NCBI GenBank assembly: GCA_964543125.1
Contig: CAZIWX010000088.1
Span: 1 to 10,151, forward strand
Reading direction: 5' to 3'
DNA length: 10,151 nucleotides
Source of the DNA: CAZIWX01 sp964543125
GTDB taxonomy: Bacteria > Fidelibacterota > UBA8477
The number at the start of each line of letters is the position of its first letter. Within the stretch, counting starts at the first letter, position 1. The position numbers were made by a program, and so were the translations under genes. The notes below the pieces were generated by a model. It made no database searches and was not told the origin of the DNA. It saw nothing but the letters and a program-made list of their open reading frames with translations. This document shows positions 1 to 6,750 of the stretch, in pieces.

Positions 1-142
1 CCAAAAACCGTTCACCGTGAGGGGGTTAGCCGTCAAGGTCCGGGAGGCTTTAAAGGGCAAATAGGATTAGTTCAAAAATTAGCGGGATTTGGCAAGGGTC
101 AATATCCTTAAGATCAGTTGTTGCCTTTAGTTCAAATCATTC

Positions 143-165
143 GACCCTTTGACCCTTTGACCCTT
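143..165. repeat. Three-copy 8-bp tandem repeat (GACCCTTT)
   Basis: Two full copies and a third lacking its last base run head to tail at 143-150, 151-158 and 159-165. The complement AAGGGTC lies at 94-100, so the array could fold back on it. No function can be assigned. Confidence 0.8.
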
Positions 166-228
166 GGAACTGCAGGGAACTCGCCCCCTTTCAAACTAGC
201 GGCTTTTGGGTAACTGATACTCAGCCGG

Positions 229-342
229 CCCTTATATAGCTTAAAAGGTCAGGTATTTCCAATCCGTCGGCCACCGGTTCGAACCCGCTACATCGACGTC
301 CCCGGCAACTGCCGGCCGATGGCTGACCCGGCTTGGAGTAAC
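229..342 (+). repeat. tRNA-Arg-like dispersed repeat, copy A
   Basis: This copy begins with CCCTTATATAG (229-239). Next comes a 32-base piece (255-286) that matches the intact tRNA-Arg at 5297-5328 in 26 of 32 positions by eye, covering the 3' side of the anticodon arm and the T-loop with GGTTCGA. The palindrome CCGGCAACTGCCGG follows (302-315), then GGAGTAACC (334-342), which resembles the tRNA 3' end. The 5' half of a tRNA cannot be recognised and the anticodon stem does not pair, so it is not a functional tRNA. Copy B at 6820-6962 shares the same modules in the same order and orientation. Confidence 0.7.
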
Positions 343-835
343 CACCCCGCTTCTCGTAAACACAACTGGTTTCAACTGGTGTTTTGCTGATCCGGGACTA
401 ACCCGCGAATAGCGTGACTCCACATTCGGCTTGGATGATTGGACTTTGATTTTACTCCTTTTCTCCACCCGAGTTTTTACGAGGCACCGGGAGACTCCTT
501 GGTTTTCCGGCTGGAATTACCTAAAATACCGTGAATTAAGTTGAAAGGGAATGGGATCAGACCTGAAGGTAATCTGCCTAATTAACTGTATGAGCGCTCC
601 TTGGTGAGCCGGGAACTACATCCTTGCCGGTTTATCTGAAAGGACCACCGGAATGAAAAACAACAAGGTTTTTATACCTGAAAACCGGCAAAACCGGTCC
701 ACGGGGTGGGAACTACTTATCTGTGATTAATTAAAGCCTGAATTCTCTTGAAATACCTTGAAGATTTACAATAAAGGAGTCCGCTTGGCTCGGCAATTCA
801 GGTAAATCACTTTTTAAGAATCGTAGGAATAGCTC

Positions 836-1516
836 ATGATACCCAAAAAGGAATTCAGTCGGCGTGACTTCACGGAGTTAAGCGCGTTTTTCAGATCGGA
901 TAGCACGCCGGAAGAGTGCCTGAATATCTCCCAACTCCATGGATATCTAACCAGTCTGGCAATTGGACCGAAAACCATCATGCCCAGTAGGTGGCTGGTT
1001 GATATCTGGGGAAATGAAATGATCTGGGATTCCCTGGAAGCAACCGAAAATATAATCGGCCTGATTATGACGCTTTATAATTCGCTTATAGAGGCCGTCT
1101 CTAAGCCGTTGGGGAAGTTCCGGTTGCTTTTAAACGATGCATCCGGGGAAGACCCTGGAAGAGCGCTTCTGGAAGATTGGTGTACCGGTTTTATGCTGGG
1201 TGTGAGTTTGGCTTCTAATGACTGGAAACCATTAATACATTCTAAAACTGACCAGGAATTACTGGGAGTAATAATTCTTTTCGGCACTGATTCAGGTAAG
1301 CAAAAGCTCAAGGGAATACCCGATTTCACCGATCAGGACATTAAAAAATACGCTGATGTCATCCGGCTTTCCGTCAAATTGATAAGTAATTACTGGCTGC
1401 CATACCGAAAAGACGTCCTGCAATCCACACATCAGGCAATCAGCAATAAAGTAGGCAGAAATGATCCCTGCCCGTGCGGTTCCGGAAAGAAGTTTAAGAA
1501 CTGCTGTATGAACTGA
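836..1516 (+). CDS. YecA/UPF0149-family protein with C-terminal SEC-C zinc motif
   Basis: The 226-residue product has two parts. Residues ~12-190 are a helical domain resembling the UPF0149 (YecA/YgfB) family, with the HGYLTSLAIGP segment at 35-45 and a Trp two residues after a Ser (PSRWL, 50-54), plus WCTGFMLG at 115-122. Residues 206-224 form a SEC-C motif (GRNDPCPCGSGKKFKNCC) with Cys212, Cys214, Cys223 and Cys224 placed to bind one zinc. SEC-C tails occur on SecA and YecA-like proteins and are linked to ribosome or SecA contact; that role is transferred from the family, and the UPF0149 domain itself has no firm biochemical function. The start is supported by AGGA about 7 bases upstream. 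The gene stands alone on this strand and converges on acylphosphatase. No signal peptide or membrane segment is visible, so a cytosolic protein is expected. Confidence 0.85.
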   Translation: MIPKKEFSRRDFTELSAFFRSDSTPEECLNISQLHGYLTSLAIGPKTIMPSRWLVDIWGNEMIWDSLEATENIIGLIMTLYNSLIEAVSKPLGKFRLLLNDASGEDPGRALLEDWCTGFMLGVSLASNDWKPLIHSKTDQELLGVIILFGTDSGKQKLKGIPDFTDQDIKKYADVIRLSVKLISNYWLPYRKDVLQSTHQAISNKVGRNDPCPCGSGKKFKNCCMN

Positions 1517-1553
1517 TCCGAGTCATCCGGGTTGTAATGACCACGACTAATGC

Positions 1554-1584
1554 TTTGATCCCAGGTATTTAATACCGGATCAAA
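1554..1584. terminator. Inverted repeat between convergent genes, possible bidirectional terminator
   Basis: TTTGATCC (1554-1561) pairs with GGATCAAA (1577-1584), and inside it GGTAT (1564-1568) pairs with ATACC (1572-1576) around a TTA loop. That gives 13 paired bases with a 2-base bulge. The loop is the stop codon of the minus-strand acylphosphatase gene, and the right arm encodes its last residues. No strong T run follows on either strand, so intrinsic termination is only possible; it could also protect mRNA ends. Confidence 0.45.
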
Positions 1585-1847
1585 AACGGCGGCTTTTCAT
1601 GAGCCAAACCCAAACGTGCTTCGTCAATCCGGGTTACCCGCGCATAGCGGTTTCCAATCTTTAATTCGTCGATAAATGCTTTTACCAATCCCGGATCGCC
1701 TTCCACCTCCGCCGTTACCCTGCCGCCCGGTTCATTGCGCACCCACCCGGCCAGGTTCATCTGATCCGCCGCGCGTTTGGTGAACCAGCGGAAACCCACG
1801 CCCTGAACCACGCCGTGAATGGATAATCTGAGCCGGATGTCGGCCAT
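1569..1847 (-). CDS. acyP: Acylphosphatase
   Basis: A 92-residue single-domain enzyme, the usual family length, that hydrolyses acyl-phosphates such as acetyl phosphate or 1,3-bisphosphoglycerate to the carboxylate and phosphate. The phosphate-binding signature GVVQGVGFRWF lies at residues 12-22, with catalytic Arg20. The second signature GWVRNEPGG (34-42) supplies Asn38, which orients the attacking water. The C-terminal strand ends PPFLIRY, typical of the fold. On the minus strand GGAGAA lies just upstream of the ATG. It is the last gene of the co-directional minus-strand group, 95 bases after the ArsC-like gene, with a probable terminator in that gap, so it may have its own promoter. Both catalytic residues are present and the protein should be active in the cytosol. 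Confidence 0.95.
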   Translation of the reverse strand: MADIRLRLSIHGVVQGVGFRWFTKRAADQMNLAGWVRNEPGGRVTAEVEGDPGLVKAFIDELKIGNRYARVTRIDEARLGLAHEKPPFLIRY

Positions 1848-1863
1848 GAATTCTCCGTGTTTA

Positions 1864-1908
1864 GTAAAAAATTGGTCTTCGACGGAGCTCAGACAGACAA
1901 TTTTTTAC
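1864..1908 (-). terminator. Inverted repeat, probable terminator of the ArsC-like gene
   Basis: GTAAAAAATTG (1864-1874) and CAATTTTTTAC (1898-1908) are perfect 11-base inverted copies. GTCT at 1875-1878 and AGAC at 1891-1894 can extend the stem past a 3-base bulge. Read on the minus strand, the stem closes in a run of six T, as expected 3' of the ArsC-like gene that stops at 1943. The A/T-rich stem base is weaker than a classic GC-rich terminator. Confidence 0.55.
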
Positions 1909-1942
1909 GGTACAGTTCAATTTTTACACAGGCTCTATGGGT

Positions 1943-2287
1943 TCAGAGTAATTTGTCCTGATATTCATTTTCGTTGAATCCGAACACCACCGTTTCCCCA
2001 CGAATAATAATCGGTCGTTTGATGAGATTGGGATCCTGTAGCATCAGGTCAATTGCTTCGGCTTTGGTGGGTAGGTGCTTGCCGAGACTGTGCTCGCGGT
2101 AGGGCTTACTGTGAGTATTGAGATAGGGTTTCAGATTGCTCTCATCGATATGCTGTTCCAGGAATTCCCGGGAAGGTGGTTCATTCACAATAGCGATTGT
2201 TTCAAACGCGACTTTTTGATCGTTGAGATAGTTTTTGGCCTTCTTACAAGTACCGCAGGTGGTTTTGTCGTAAAAGGTTAAACTCAT
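1943..2287 (-). CDS. ArsC/Spx-fold thioredoxin-like protein
   Basis: The 114-residue protein has the ArsC-family fold. An N-terminal strand leads to the redox motif CGTCKKA (Cys11, Cys14), and a later LIKRPII segment carries the conserved Arg91 before a cis-Pro-type turn. Length and layout match the ArsC/Spx/YffB superfamily. The Cys-X-X-Cys pair is like Spx and YffB, whereas classic glutaredoxin-coupled arsenate reductases have a single active-site Cys followed by Arg-x-Ser-type residues. Arsenate reductase is therefore not supported, and no ars genes lie nearby. A thiol-based regulator or reductase role is possible. A strong GGAGG lies 8 bases before the ATG. It sits 59 bases downstream of endonuclease III on the same strand and may be co-transcribed with it. 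Confidence 0.85.
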   Translation of the reverse strand: MSLTFYDKTTCGTCKKAKNYLNDQKVAFETIAIVNEPPSREFLEQHIDESNLKPYLNTHSKPYREHSLGKHLPTKAEAIDLMLQDPNLIKRPIIIRGETVVFGFNENEYQDKLL

Positions 2288-2346
2288 ATTAAATTCCTCC
2301 TATATGTCAGACCTTGAAGCGAGTTCAGGGTGACAATTTTTTCTAT

Positions 2347-2997
2347 TCATTCACTCACCATCGCCGACGGACACAGATCGTTCAACCCGCATTCCCTGCA
2401 CCGGGGCCGCCGGGCCTTGCACACCGCCCGGCCGTGATCGATGATCAGGTGGGTAAAGATAATCCAATCTTCTTTATTTAAAACCTGCTCCAGATCATGC
2501 TCGATTTTTACCGCGTTTTTTTGCCGGGTCAGTTCCAACAGGTTGGCAATGCGGGTCACATGGGTATCCACCACGATCCCCGGAATGCCAAAAGCGGTAC
2601 CCAGTAACACATTGGCGGTCTTGCGGCCCACACCCGGGAGTTTCACCAGTTGGTCCCTGTCCGCCGGAATTTCACCAGCATATTCTGTCACCACCTGCCG
2701 GGACATCTTGGAAATATTTTTAGATTTGCTATTGAAAAATCCGGTGGAACGAATGATTTCAGCAATTGCTTCCGCCGGAGCAACCGCCATGGTCCGGGCG
2801 TCGGGAAACCGGTTGAATAGCACCGGCGTCACCTTATTGACCCGTTCGTCGGTGCATTGAGCTGAGAGCATGGTGGCCACCAGCAGTTGAAAAGGCGTCC
2901 GGAAATCCAGCGAGCAGTGGGAATGGGGATAGGCCTGCTTCAGCCGCCGGACAATTTCAGCCGCCCGGAGGCCCTTTTTCTCCAGGGATTCCCCCAT
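2347..2997 (-). CDS. nth: Endonuclease III, DNA glycosylase/AP lyase
   Basis: This 216-residue base-excision-repair enzyme removes oxidised pyrimidines and nicks the DNA by beta-elimination. The helix-hairpin-helix LPGVGRKTANVLL lies at residues 120-132 with catalytic Lys126; the catalytic Asp144 is in VVDTHV (142-147). The [4Fe-4S] ligands Cys193, Cys200, Cys203 and Cys209 have the standard C-x6-C-x2-C-x5-C spacing. The substrate-facing LLSAQ-type segment is present as MLSAQCTD (43-50). Length is normal and nothing essential is missing. The ribosome-binding site is weak (AGG about 12 bases upstream), but the chosen start gives the expected N terminus. It lies 87 bases downstream of the PolX-like gene on the same strand, which suggests linked expression of two repair proteins. 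Confidence 0.96.
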   Translation of the reverse strand: MGESLEKKGLRAAEIVRRLKQAYPHSHCSLDFRTPFQLLVATMLSAQCTDERVNKVTPVLFNRFPDARTMAVAPAEAIAEIIRSTGFFNSKSKNISKMSRQVVTEYAGEIPADRDQLVKLPGVGRKTANVLLGTAFGIPGIVVDTHVTRIANLLELTRQKNAVKIEHDLEQVLNKEDWIIFTHLIIDHGRAVCKARRPRCRECGLNDLCPSAMVSE

Positions 2998-3084
2998 CAG
3001 GTGCTTACCTGCTTTCTAATTCCCCGGGGTTGATTCAATGGAAAAAGCCGGTAGATCAAGGATTACCCTCGTTTAAAGTAAAAA

Positions 3085-4794
3085 TCAATTCGGGGCAGTG
3101 AAATATTCCGCTACTTCCCGGATGGTGCGTGAATTTAAAATATTTTCGGCGGCAGCACTACCCTTGCGGGCAATCCCCACGCCGATCGGAATATAGTTGA
3201 TCATTTCCAGGCTGTGAGCATCCGGATTGATGGACAACAGTACGCCCCGGCTCACGGCTAATCGCACCCAGCGCCAATCCAGATCCAGCCGCTGCGGGGA
3301 GCAGTTGATTTCAATTATCTTACCATTGGCCGCCGCGGTATCGATAACCTTTTCCAAATCGACGGGATATTCGGCCCGGGACAGCAACAGGCGCCCGGTG
3401 GGATGTCCTAACATGGTGGTAAATGGATTTTCCAGCGCCTTCACAATGCGTTCGGTCTGACGCGCACGATCCAGGCCCATGTGGTTATGCACGGACGCGA
3501 TCACAAAATCGAATCCCGCCAGGATTTCATCGTCATAATCCAAGCGGCCATCGGGCAAAATATCCGACTCGATGCCCTTGAAAATGTGAAAATCAGTTGC
3601 GTCTGCGTTCAGACTGTCAATGAGTTGCCATTGCTCGTGAATGCGCTCCACATCGAGTCCGTGGGCATAATAGGCTGATTGGGAATGGTCGCTTATGCCA
3701 AAATAGCAATATCCCGCTGACTTTGTGGCCATGACCATTTGCTCCAGGGTGTGGACACCATCACTCGCCGTGGTGTGGCAGTGGAAAAAGCCCCGGATTT
3801 GGGAGTCTTTGATGAGATTTTCAGGAAAAACACCGGACTCACCGCCCTCTCGCAGCTCCGGTGGGATGCAGGGTAAACCGAGTCGCCGGTACAAATCTTC
3901 TTCCGAAATAACCGCTACCGCATCACCATTTCGGAATAATCCGGCCGGACGCCAGGAATATCCCCGTTTACGGGCAATCTGTTTTAGATATTCGTTATGA
4001 TCGGCGCTGTTGGAAAACCAAGCCCAATTAGAGTGAAAATTTTTTATCCGGGAAATATGCAGGATGACCGGTACACCGAGAATCGTAGTGGCCGAAATGA
4101 TATCCGAATCCGCTTCAGGTTGTATGACTGATTCGATCCGGGGACATTCTTGAAGTAGTTCAGCCAACATTTCGTTATTCGCTTCAGCGCTCACCACCAA
4201 GTCGATATTCTGGACTACTTCTTTAAATCGGCGGACAGAACCGGCGATCTCAACCCGGGTAATCAATTCTGAATGGCTGAGATAATCACTGATGAGTCGA
4301 GCCGCAGGCAGCACATCTCCCAGTAAGAAATGTTTACTGAATTTTTTCTGATATCGAATGGCTTCCAGCAGGCGGGCTTGTTGTTTTTGACCCATCCCCT
4401 TCATGTAGGCAAGACGGTTTTCCACACACGCATATTCCAATTCACCCAATGTGGCGATATCCAGATCGTGCCAGAGTGCTTGAACGCGTTTCGCGCCCAT
4501 GCCCGGCAAACGCAGAATATCCAATAGACCGGGAGGAATCTGCAACTTGAGTTTTTCGTGGACGCTGGATTTATTCTGAGTCATCAATTCCCGGATCACC
4601 TCGGCCAAGCCACGTCCGATACCTTTCAATGATTCCAGGCGGCCCTGTTCAACCAGCATTTCTAATTCCTTCTGATGCCCCTGAACTGTCCGCGCTCCGT
4701 TTTCAAAAGCTCTGATCTTGAACTGGTTTTCGCCCGCCAATGTCATGAGGGCGGCCATTTCTTTCAAGGTTCGGATAATGTTTTTGGGTTCCAT
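3085..4794 (-). CDS. polX: PolX-family protein with PHP nuclease domain; polymerase site degenerate
   Basis: The 569-residue protein matches bacterial PolX in length and domain order: N-terminal 8-kDa-like and helix-hairpin-helix region (1-150, HhH turns at ~57-61, 97-101 and 132-136), polymerase beta-like core (~155-315), C-terminal PHP domain (~335-565). Family members do gap-filling synthesis, and the PHP domain gives 3'-5' exonuclease or AP-endonuclease activity. PHP metal ligands look complete: His338, His340, Asp345, His370, Glu409, His436, His464, Asp525, His527. The polymerase centre does not: after GSVRR (185-189) the Asp-x-Asp pair reads Asn196-Ile-Asp198, the third Asp (usual VDL context) is Ile244, and the usual FTGSKEHN reads FSNSADHN (260-267). 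Nucleotide transfer is therefore doubtful while nuclease function looks kept. No Shine-Dalgarno is seen; TATATT (4803-4808, minus strand) close to the ATG would allow a leaderless transcript. First gene of the minus-strand group. Confidence 0.93.
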   Translation of the reverse strand: MEPKNIIRTLKEMAALMTLAGENQFKIRAFENGARTVQGHQKELEMLVEQGRLESLKGIGRGLAEVIRELMTQNKSSVHEKLKLQIPPGLLDILRLPGMGAKRVQALWHDLDIATLGELEYACVENRLAYMKGMGQKQQARLLEAIRYQKKFSKHFLLGDVLPAARLISDYLSHSELITRVEIAGSVRRFKEVVQNIDLVVSAEANNEMLAELLQECPRIESVIQPEADSDIISATTILGVPVILHISRIKNFHSNWAWFSNSADHNEYLKQIARKRGYSWRPAGLFRNGDAVAVISEEDLYRRLGLPCIPPELREGGESGVFPENLIKDSQIRGFFHCHTTASDGVHTLEQMVMATKSAGYCYFGISDHSQSAYYAHGLDVERIHEQWQLIDSLNADATDFHIFKGIESDILPDGRLDYDDEILAGFDFVIASVHNHMGLDRARQTERIVKALENPFTTMLGHPTGRLLLSRAEYPVDLEKVIDTAAANGKIIEINCSPQRLDLDWRWVRLAVSRGVLLSINPDAHSLEMINYIPIGVGIARKGSAAAENILNSRTIREVAEYFTAPN

Positions 4795-4878
4795 GAGATA
4801 TCAATATAAACGGCGCGGGTTTGATTCCTAATCGCATTGGGAAAGAAACCGGCACTTAACCCAATCTTGTTAGTTGGT

Positions 4879-4925
4879 CCCGGCAATGAATTGCCGGGCT
4901 AGTCTCTTTTCGTCCCGGACGGGAC
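4879..4925. repeat. Two adjacent palindromes with GA loops
   Basis: CCCGGCAAT (4879-4887) and ATTGCCGGG (4890-4898) are perfect inverted arms around GA. Thirteen bases on, GTCCCG (4912-4917) and CGGGAC (4920-4925) form a second perfect pair, also around GA. The first core CCGGCAA..TTGCCGG resembles the palindrome CCGGCAACTGCCGG in the tRNA-like repeats at 302-315 and 6892-6905, so they may belong to one family. Confidence 0.7.
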
Positions 4926-5193
4926 TGGAATACCGGATCATTATCTCCTTCCGACAAAAAGAGGGATTCGAGACTGTTTTTTCAGGCCGCGGGGATGATT
5001 ATTCAAGGCAAATAAGGTCATCCGTGCCTTTTCGGAGTGGGCTCAGGTATCCCATTGCAGATACCCTCATTGGGATGCGGGGTGCATTTAGGCTCTGATT
5101 GAATACGCTTATCAAGTTGGGAACACCGCGCAAGGAAGTGTTTTTCAAACCCTCGGGATACTCGAAGTTGAAATATTTAACACCTGTAACCAC

Positions 5194-5214
5194 CTGTATA
5201 TTAGCAGTATACAG
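5194..5214. promoter_or_regulatory. Inverted repeat above the tRNA-Arg promoter
   Basis: CTGTATA (5194-5200) and TATACAG (5208-5214) are perfect inverted arms with a 7-base spacer. They end 8 bases before the -35 box at 5223. The layout suits a dimeric regulator site, but no cognate protein is identifiable. Confidence 0.4.
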
Positions 5215-5222
5215 AATAATTC

Positions 5223-5251
5223 TTGCAGAATGAAGGGCGTGAAATTATACT
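5223..5251 (+). promoter_or_regulatory. Sigma-70-type promoter of tRNA-Arg
   Basis: TTGCAG (5223-5228) and TATACT (5246-5251) match the -35 and -10 consensus with the optimal 17-base spacer. Transcription would start near 5258, about 8 bases before the mature tRNA 5' end. Confidence 0.75.
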
Positions 5252-5265
5252 GCCGCACTTGAAAT

Positions 5266-5339
5266 GCTCCGGTAGCTCAGGTGGATAGAGCAACGGATTT
5301 CTAATCCGTCGGTCGCAGGTTCGAGTCCTGCCCGGAGTA
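5266..5339 (+). tRNA. tRNA-Arg, anticodon UCU
   Basis: The cloverleaf is complete. The acceptor arm pairs GCTCCGG with CCGGAGT (first pair G-U) and A is the discriminator. The D arm is GCTC/GAGC. The anticodon stem ACGGA/TCCGT closes the loop TTTCTAA with anticodon TCT at 5300-5302. The T arm GCAGG/CCTGC surrounds TTCGAGT. The tRNA reads the rarer Arg codons AGA (and AGG by wobble). CCA is not encoded (CTA follows), so CCA must be added by the nucleotidyltransferase. It has its own promoter and terminator, so it is a single-gene unit. Its 3' half resembles fragments at 255-286 and 6846-6877. Confidence 0.97.
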
Positions 5340-5348
5340 CTAAAGAGG

Positions 5349-5376
5349 GTCCCTTTTCGAGGGGCTTTTTCTTTTT
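5349..5376 (+). terminator. Intrinsic terminator after tRNA-Arg
   Basis: GTCCCT (5349-5354) pairs with AGGGGC (5360-5365) with one G-U pair, around a 5-base loop. TTTTTCTTTTT follows at 5366-5376. It lies 9 bases after the tRNA and separates it from the Fic gene. Confidence 0.8.
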
Positions 5377-5482
5377 CAGATCCTCGGTAATAAAAGATAT
5401 TTGGCAGCAATATTTATTAAAGGTCTGGAACAGAAGTATAAAATCGATTCAATGGACTCCTTCTACTAGAATGCCATATATT

Positions 5483-5504
5483 AGACACTAATCTACTAAT
5501 GTCT
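5483..5504. promoter_or_regulatory. Small symmetric repeat upstream of the Fic gene
   Basis: AGACA (5483-5487) and TGTCT (5500-5504) are inverted arms; between and overlapping them ACTAAT occurs twice (5487-5492 and 5495-5500) at an 8-base period. It lies about 75-95 bases before the Fic start in an A/T-rich leader that also has an A-rich tract at 5530-5546. It could be an operator; this is conjecture. Confidence 0.25.
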
Positions 5505-5577
5505 CAGGATGCTTATTATAGGAAGAGGTAATAAAATAAAATAAAAACGGGCCATAATTTAGGATGGTATTCATTGT

Positions 5578-6750
5578 ATGAAGCGTGAACCACAAGGGCA
5601 GTACAACACCGTTTCCACGGTTGGTGAAAGCATACGAGCCTTTGTACCAGATCCATTACCACCAGATCCACCAATCAACTGGAATCCTGAACTGAGTACC
5701 AAATATGATAGTGCATTACTCGCATTGGGCCGATTGGATAGTGTTTCCAGGCTACTGCCGGATACGTCTCCGTTCCTTTATATGTATGTTCGAAAGGAGG
5801 CCGTCCTTTCATCCATGATTGAAGGTACCCAATCAGCACTCTCAGATTTATTACTGTATGAACTTGAACAACAACCAGGCGTGCCGGTTGACGATGTTCG
5901 TGAAGTTAGCAATTATGTTGCCGCACTTAAATATGGATTGGATAGATTAGCGGAGGGATTTCCGCTTTCGCTCAGGTTAATCAAAGAAATTCATGGTGTT
6001 CTTCTGACGAATGCCCGTGGAGCTAACCAAACTCCAGGCGAGTTTCGCCGCAGTCAAAACTGGATAGGTGGGACAGGACCTGGTAACGGAGTATATGTTC
6101 CACCTCCAGCCGAGGATGTATTAGCATGTATGGGTGAACTGGAATTATTTTTACATGATCAGGTAGAAACGACACCGGCACTATTAAAAGCTGCCATGGC
6201 CCATGTCCAATTTGAGACAATTCACCCCTTCCTCGATGGAAACGGCCGTCTGGGTCGCTTACTGATTACGCTTTTGCTCTATTCGCAATCAGTATTAAAA
6301 CGACCCATGTTGTATTTGAGTCTATACTTTAAGCCACATCGTCAATATTATTATGAACTCCTTAATAATGTTCGCGTGAATGGAGATTGGGAAGCGTGGC
6401 TGGATTTCTTTGTAGAGTCAGTAATTGTTACCTCTGAACAAGCTGTGGATACTGCACAACAGTTACTTGAACTATCCCAACAGGACCAAAAGAAAATAGC
6501 CACTCTTGGTCGAGCAACACCAACAACCCTACTTGTACATAAGGTTTTATTGGAACATCCTATAGCCACTCCAAATTGGATGGTGGAAAGAACAGGTATC
6601 ACTGCCGCAACGGTAAATAAGGCACTCAAGCATTTAGAAGAACTCGAAATCGTGCAAGAGTTAACAACGATGAAAAGGAACCGTATATTTAGCTATACCG
6701 CCTATATCGAAGTTCTAAATCAGGGGATTGCACCACCAGAGACTCTCTGA
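5578..6750 (+). CDS. Fic-family AMP-transferase with winged-helix C terminus
   Basis: The 390-residue protein carries the Fic core motif HPFLDGNGRLGR at 216-227: catalytic His216, metal-binding Asp220 (the usual Asp/Glu), phosphate-binding Asn222/Gly223 and Arg224/Arg227. Such enzymes transfer AMP from ATP to hydroxyl side chains of target proteins. The target-docking flap is visible at ~164-177 (GGTGPGNGVYVPPP). An inhibitory helix motif, Ser78-x-x-x-Glu82-Gly83, lies before the core, so this is a class II, self-inhibited Fic protein with the inhibitory Glu intact. Residues ~315-375 form a winged helix-turn-helix (WMVERTGITAATVNKALKHL at 334-353), suggesting DNA binding or self-regulation. 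AGGATGG lies about 10 bases before the ATG. No separate antitoxin gene is next to it, consistent with the built-in inhibitor. Codon use looks more AT-rich than the surrounding genes (by eye), hinting at transfer. Confidence 0.93.
   Translation: MKREPQGQYNTVSTVGESIRAFVPDPLPPDPPINWNPELSTKYDSALLALGRLDSVSRLLPDTSPFLYMYVRKEAVLSSMIEGTQSALSDLLLYELEQQPGVPVDDVREVSNYVAALKYGLDRLAEGFPLSLRLIKEIHGVLLTNARGANQTPGEFRRSQNWIGGTGPGNGVYVPPPAEDVLACMGELELFLHDQVETTPALLKAAMAHVQFETIHPFLDGNGRLGRLLITLLLYSQSVLKRPMLYLSLYFKPHRQYYYELLNNVRVNGDWEAWLDFFVESVIVTSEQAVDTAQQLLELSQQDQKKIATLGRATPTTLLVHKVLLEHPIATPNWMVERTGITAATVNKALKHLEELEIVQELTTMKRNRIFSYTAYIEVLNQGIAPPETL

Larger units (their letters stand above)
1..835. other. Long non-coding stretch with degenerate repeats
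   Basis: No reading frame here has both a start with a ribosome-binding site and a recognisable protein. It holds three head-to-tail copies of GACCCTTT (143-165, the last lacking one base), with the complement AAGGGTC at 94-100. TTAGTTCAAA occurs at 67-76 and 127-136. CAACTGGT is repeated at a 10-base period (363-370, 373-380), and CTCCTTGGT occurs at 495-503 and 597-605. The tRNA-like repeat copy at 229-342 is listed separately. The last ~20 bases are the leader of the gene starting at 836. What the gap does is unknown; old, eroded insertions are a reasonable guess. Confidence 0.6.
4795..5222. other. Structured non-coding stretch between divergent polX and tRNA-Arg
   Basis: No convincing gene is present. 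It contains several inverted repeats: the 9-base arms at 4879-4898, the 6-base arms at 4912-4925, two mutually exclusive pairs at 5046-5076, and a 7-base operator-like pair at 5194-5214. The first three groups could belong to an unrecognised RNA or to palindromic repeats; the last lies just above the tRNA promoter. A short minus-strand frame at 4999-5193 starts with GTG and looks random. Confidence 0.5.

Noticed and set aside
143..165. CRISPR array
   Set aside because: The units are 8 bases with no spacers; no cas genes are present anywhere in the window.
255..286. Second functional tRNA
   Set aside because: Only the 3' anticodon side and T-loop are recognisable; the anticodon stem does not pair and there is no acceptor arm. 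The same holds for 6846-6877.
241..468. Minus-strand 75-residue frame
   Set aside because: It covers the antisense of the tRNA-like repeat; no ribosome-binding site or family resemblance.
1943..2287. Arsenate reductase
   Set aside because: The Cys-X-X-Cys site is of the Spx/YffB style and there are no other arsenic genes, so only the fold is called.
4999..5193. Minus-strand 64-residue frame starting with GTG
   Set aside because: No clear ribosome-binding site, no recognisable domain, and it runs through the hairpins in the gap.
5201..5410. Minus-strand 69-residue frame across the tRNA
   Set aside because: It is the antisense of tRNA-Arg (peptide containing GRTRTCDRRIRNP), a well-known false prediction.
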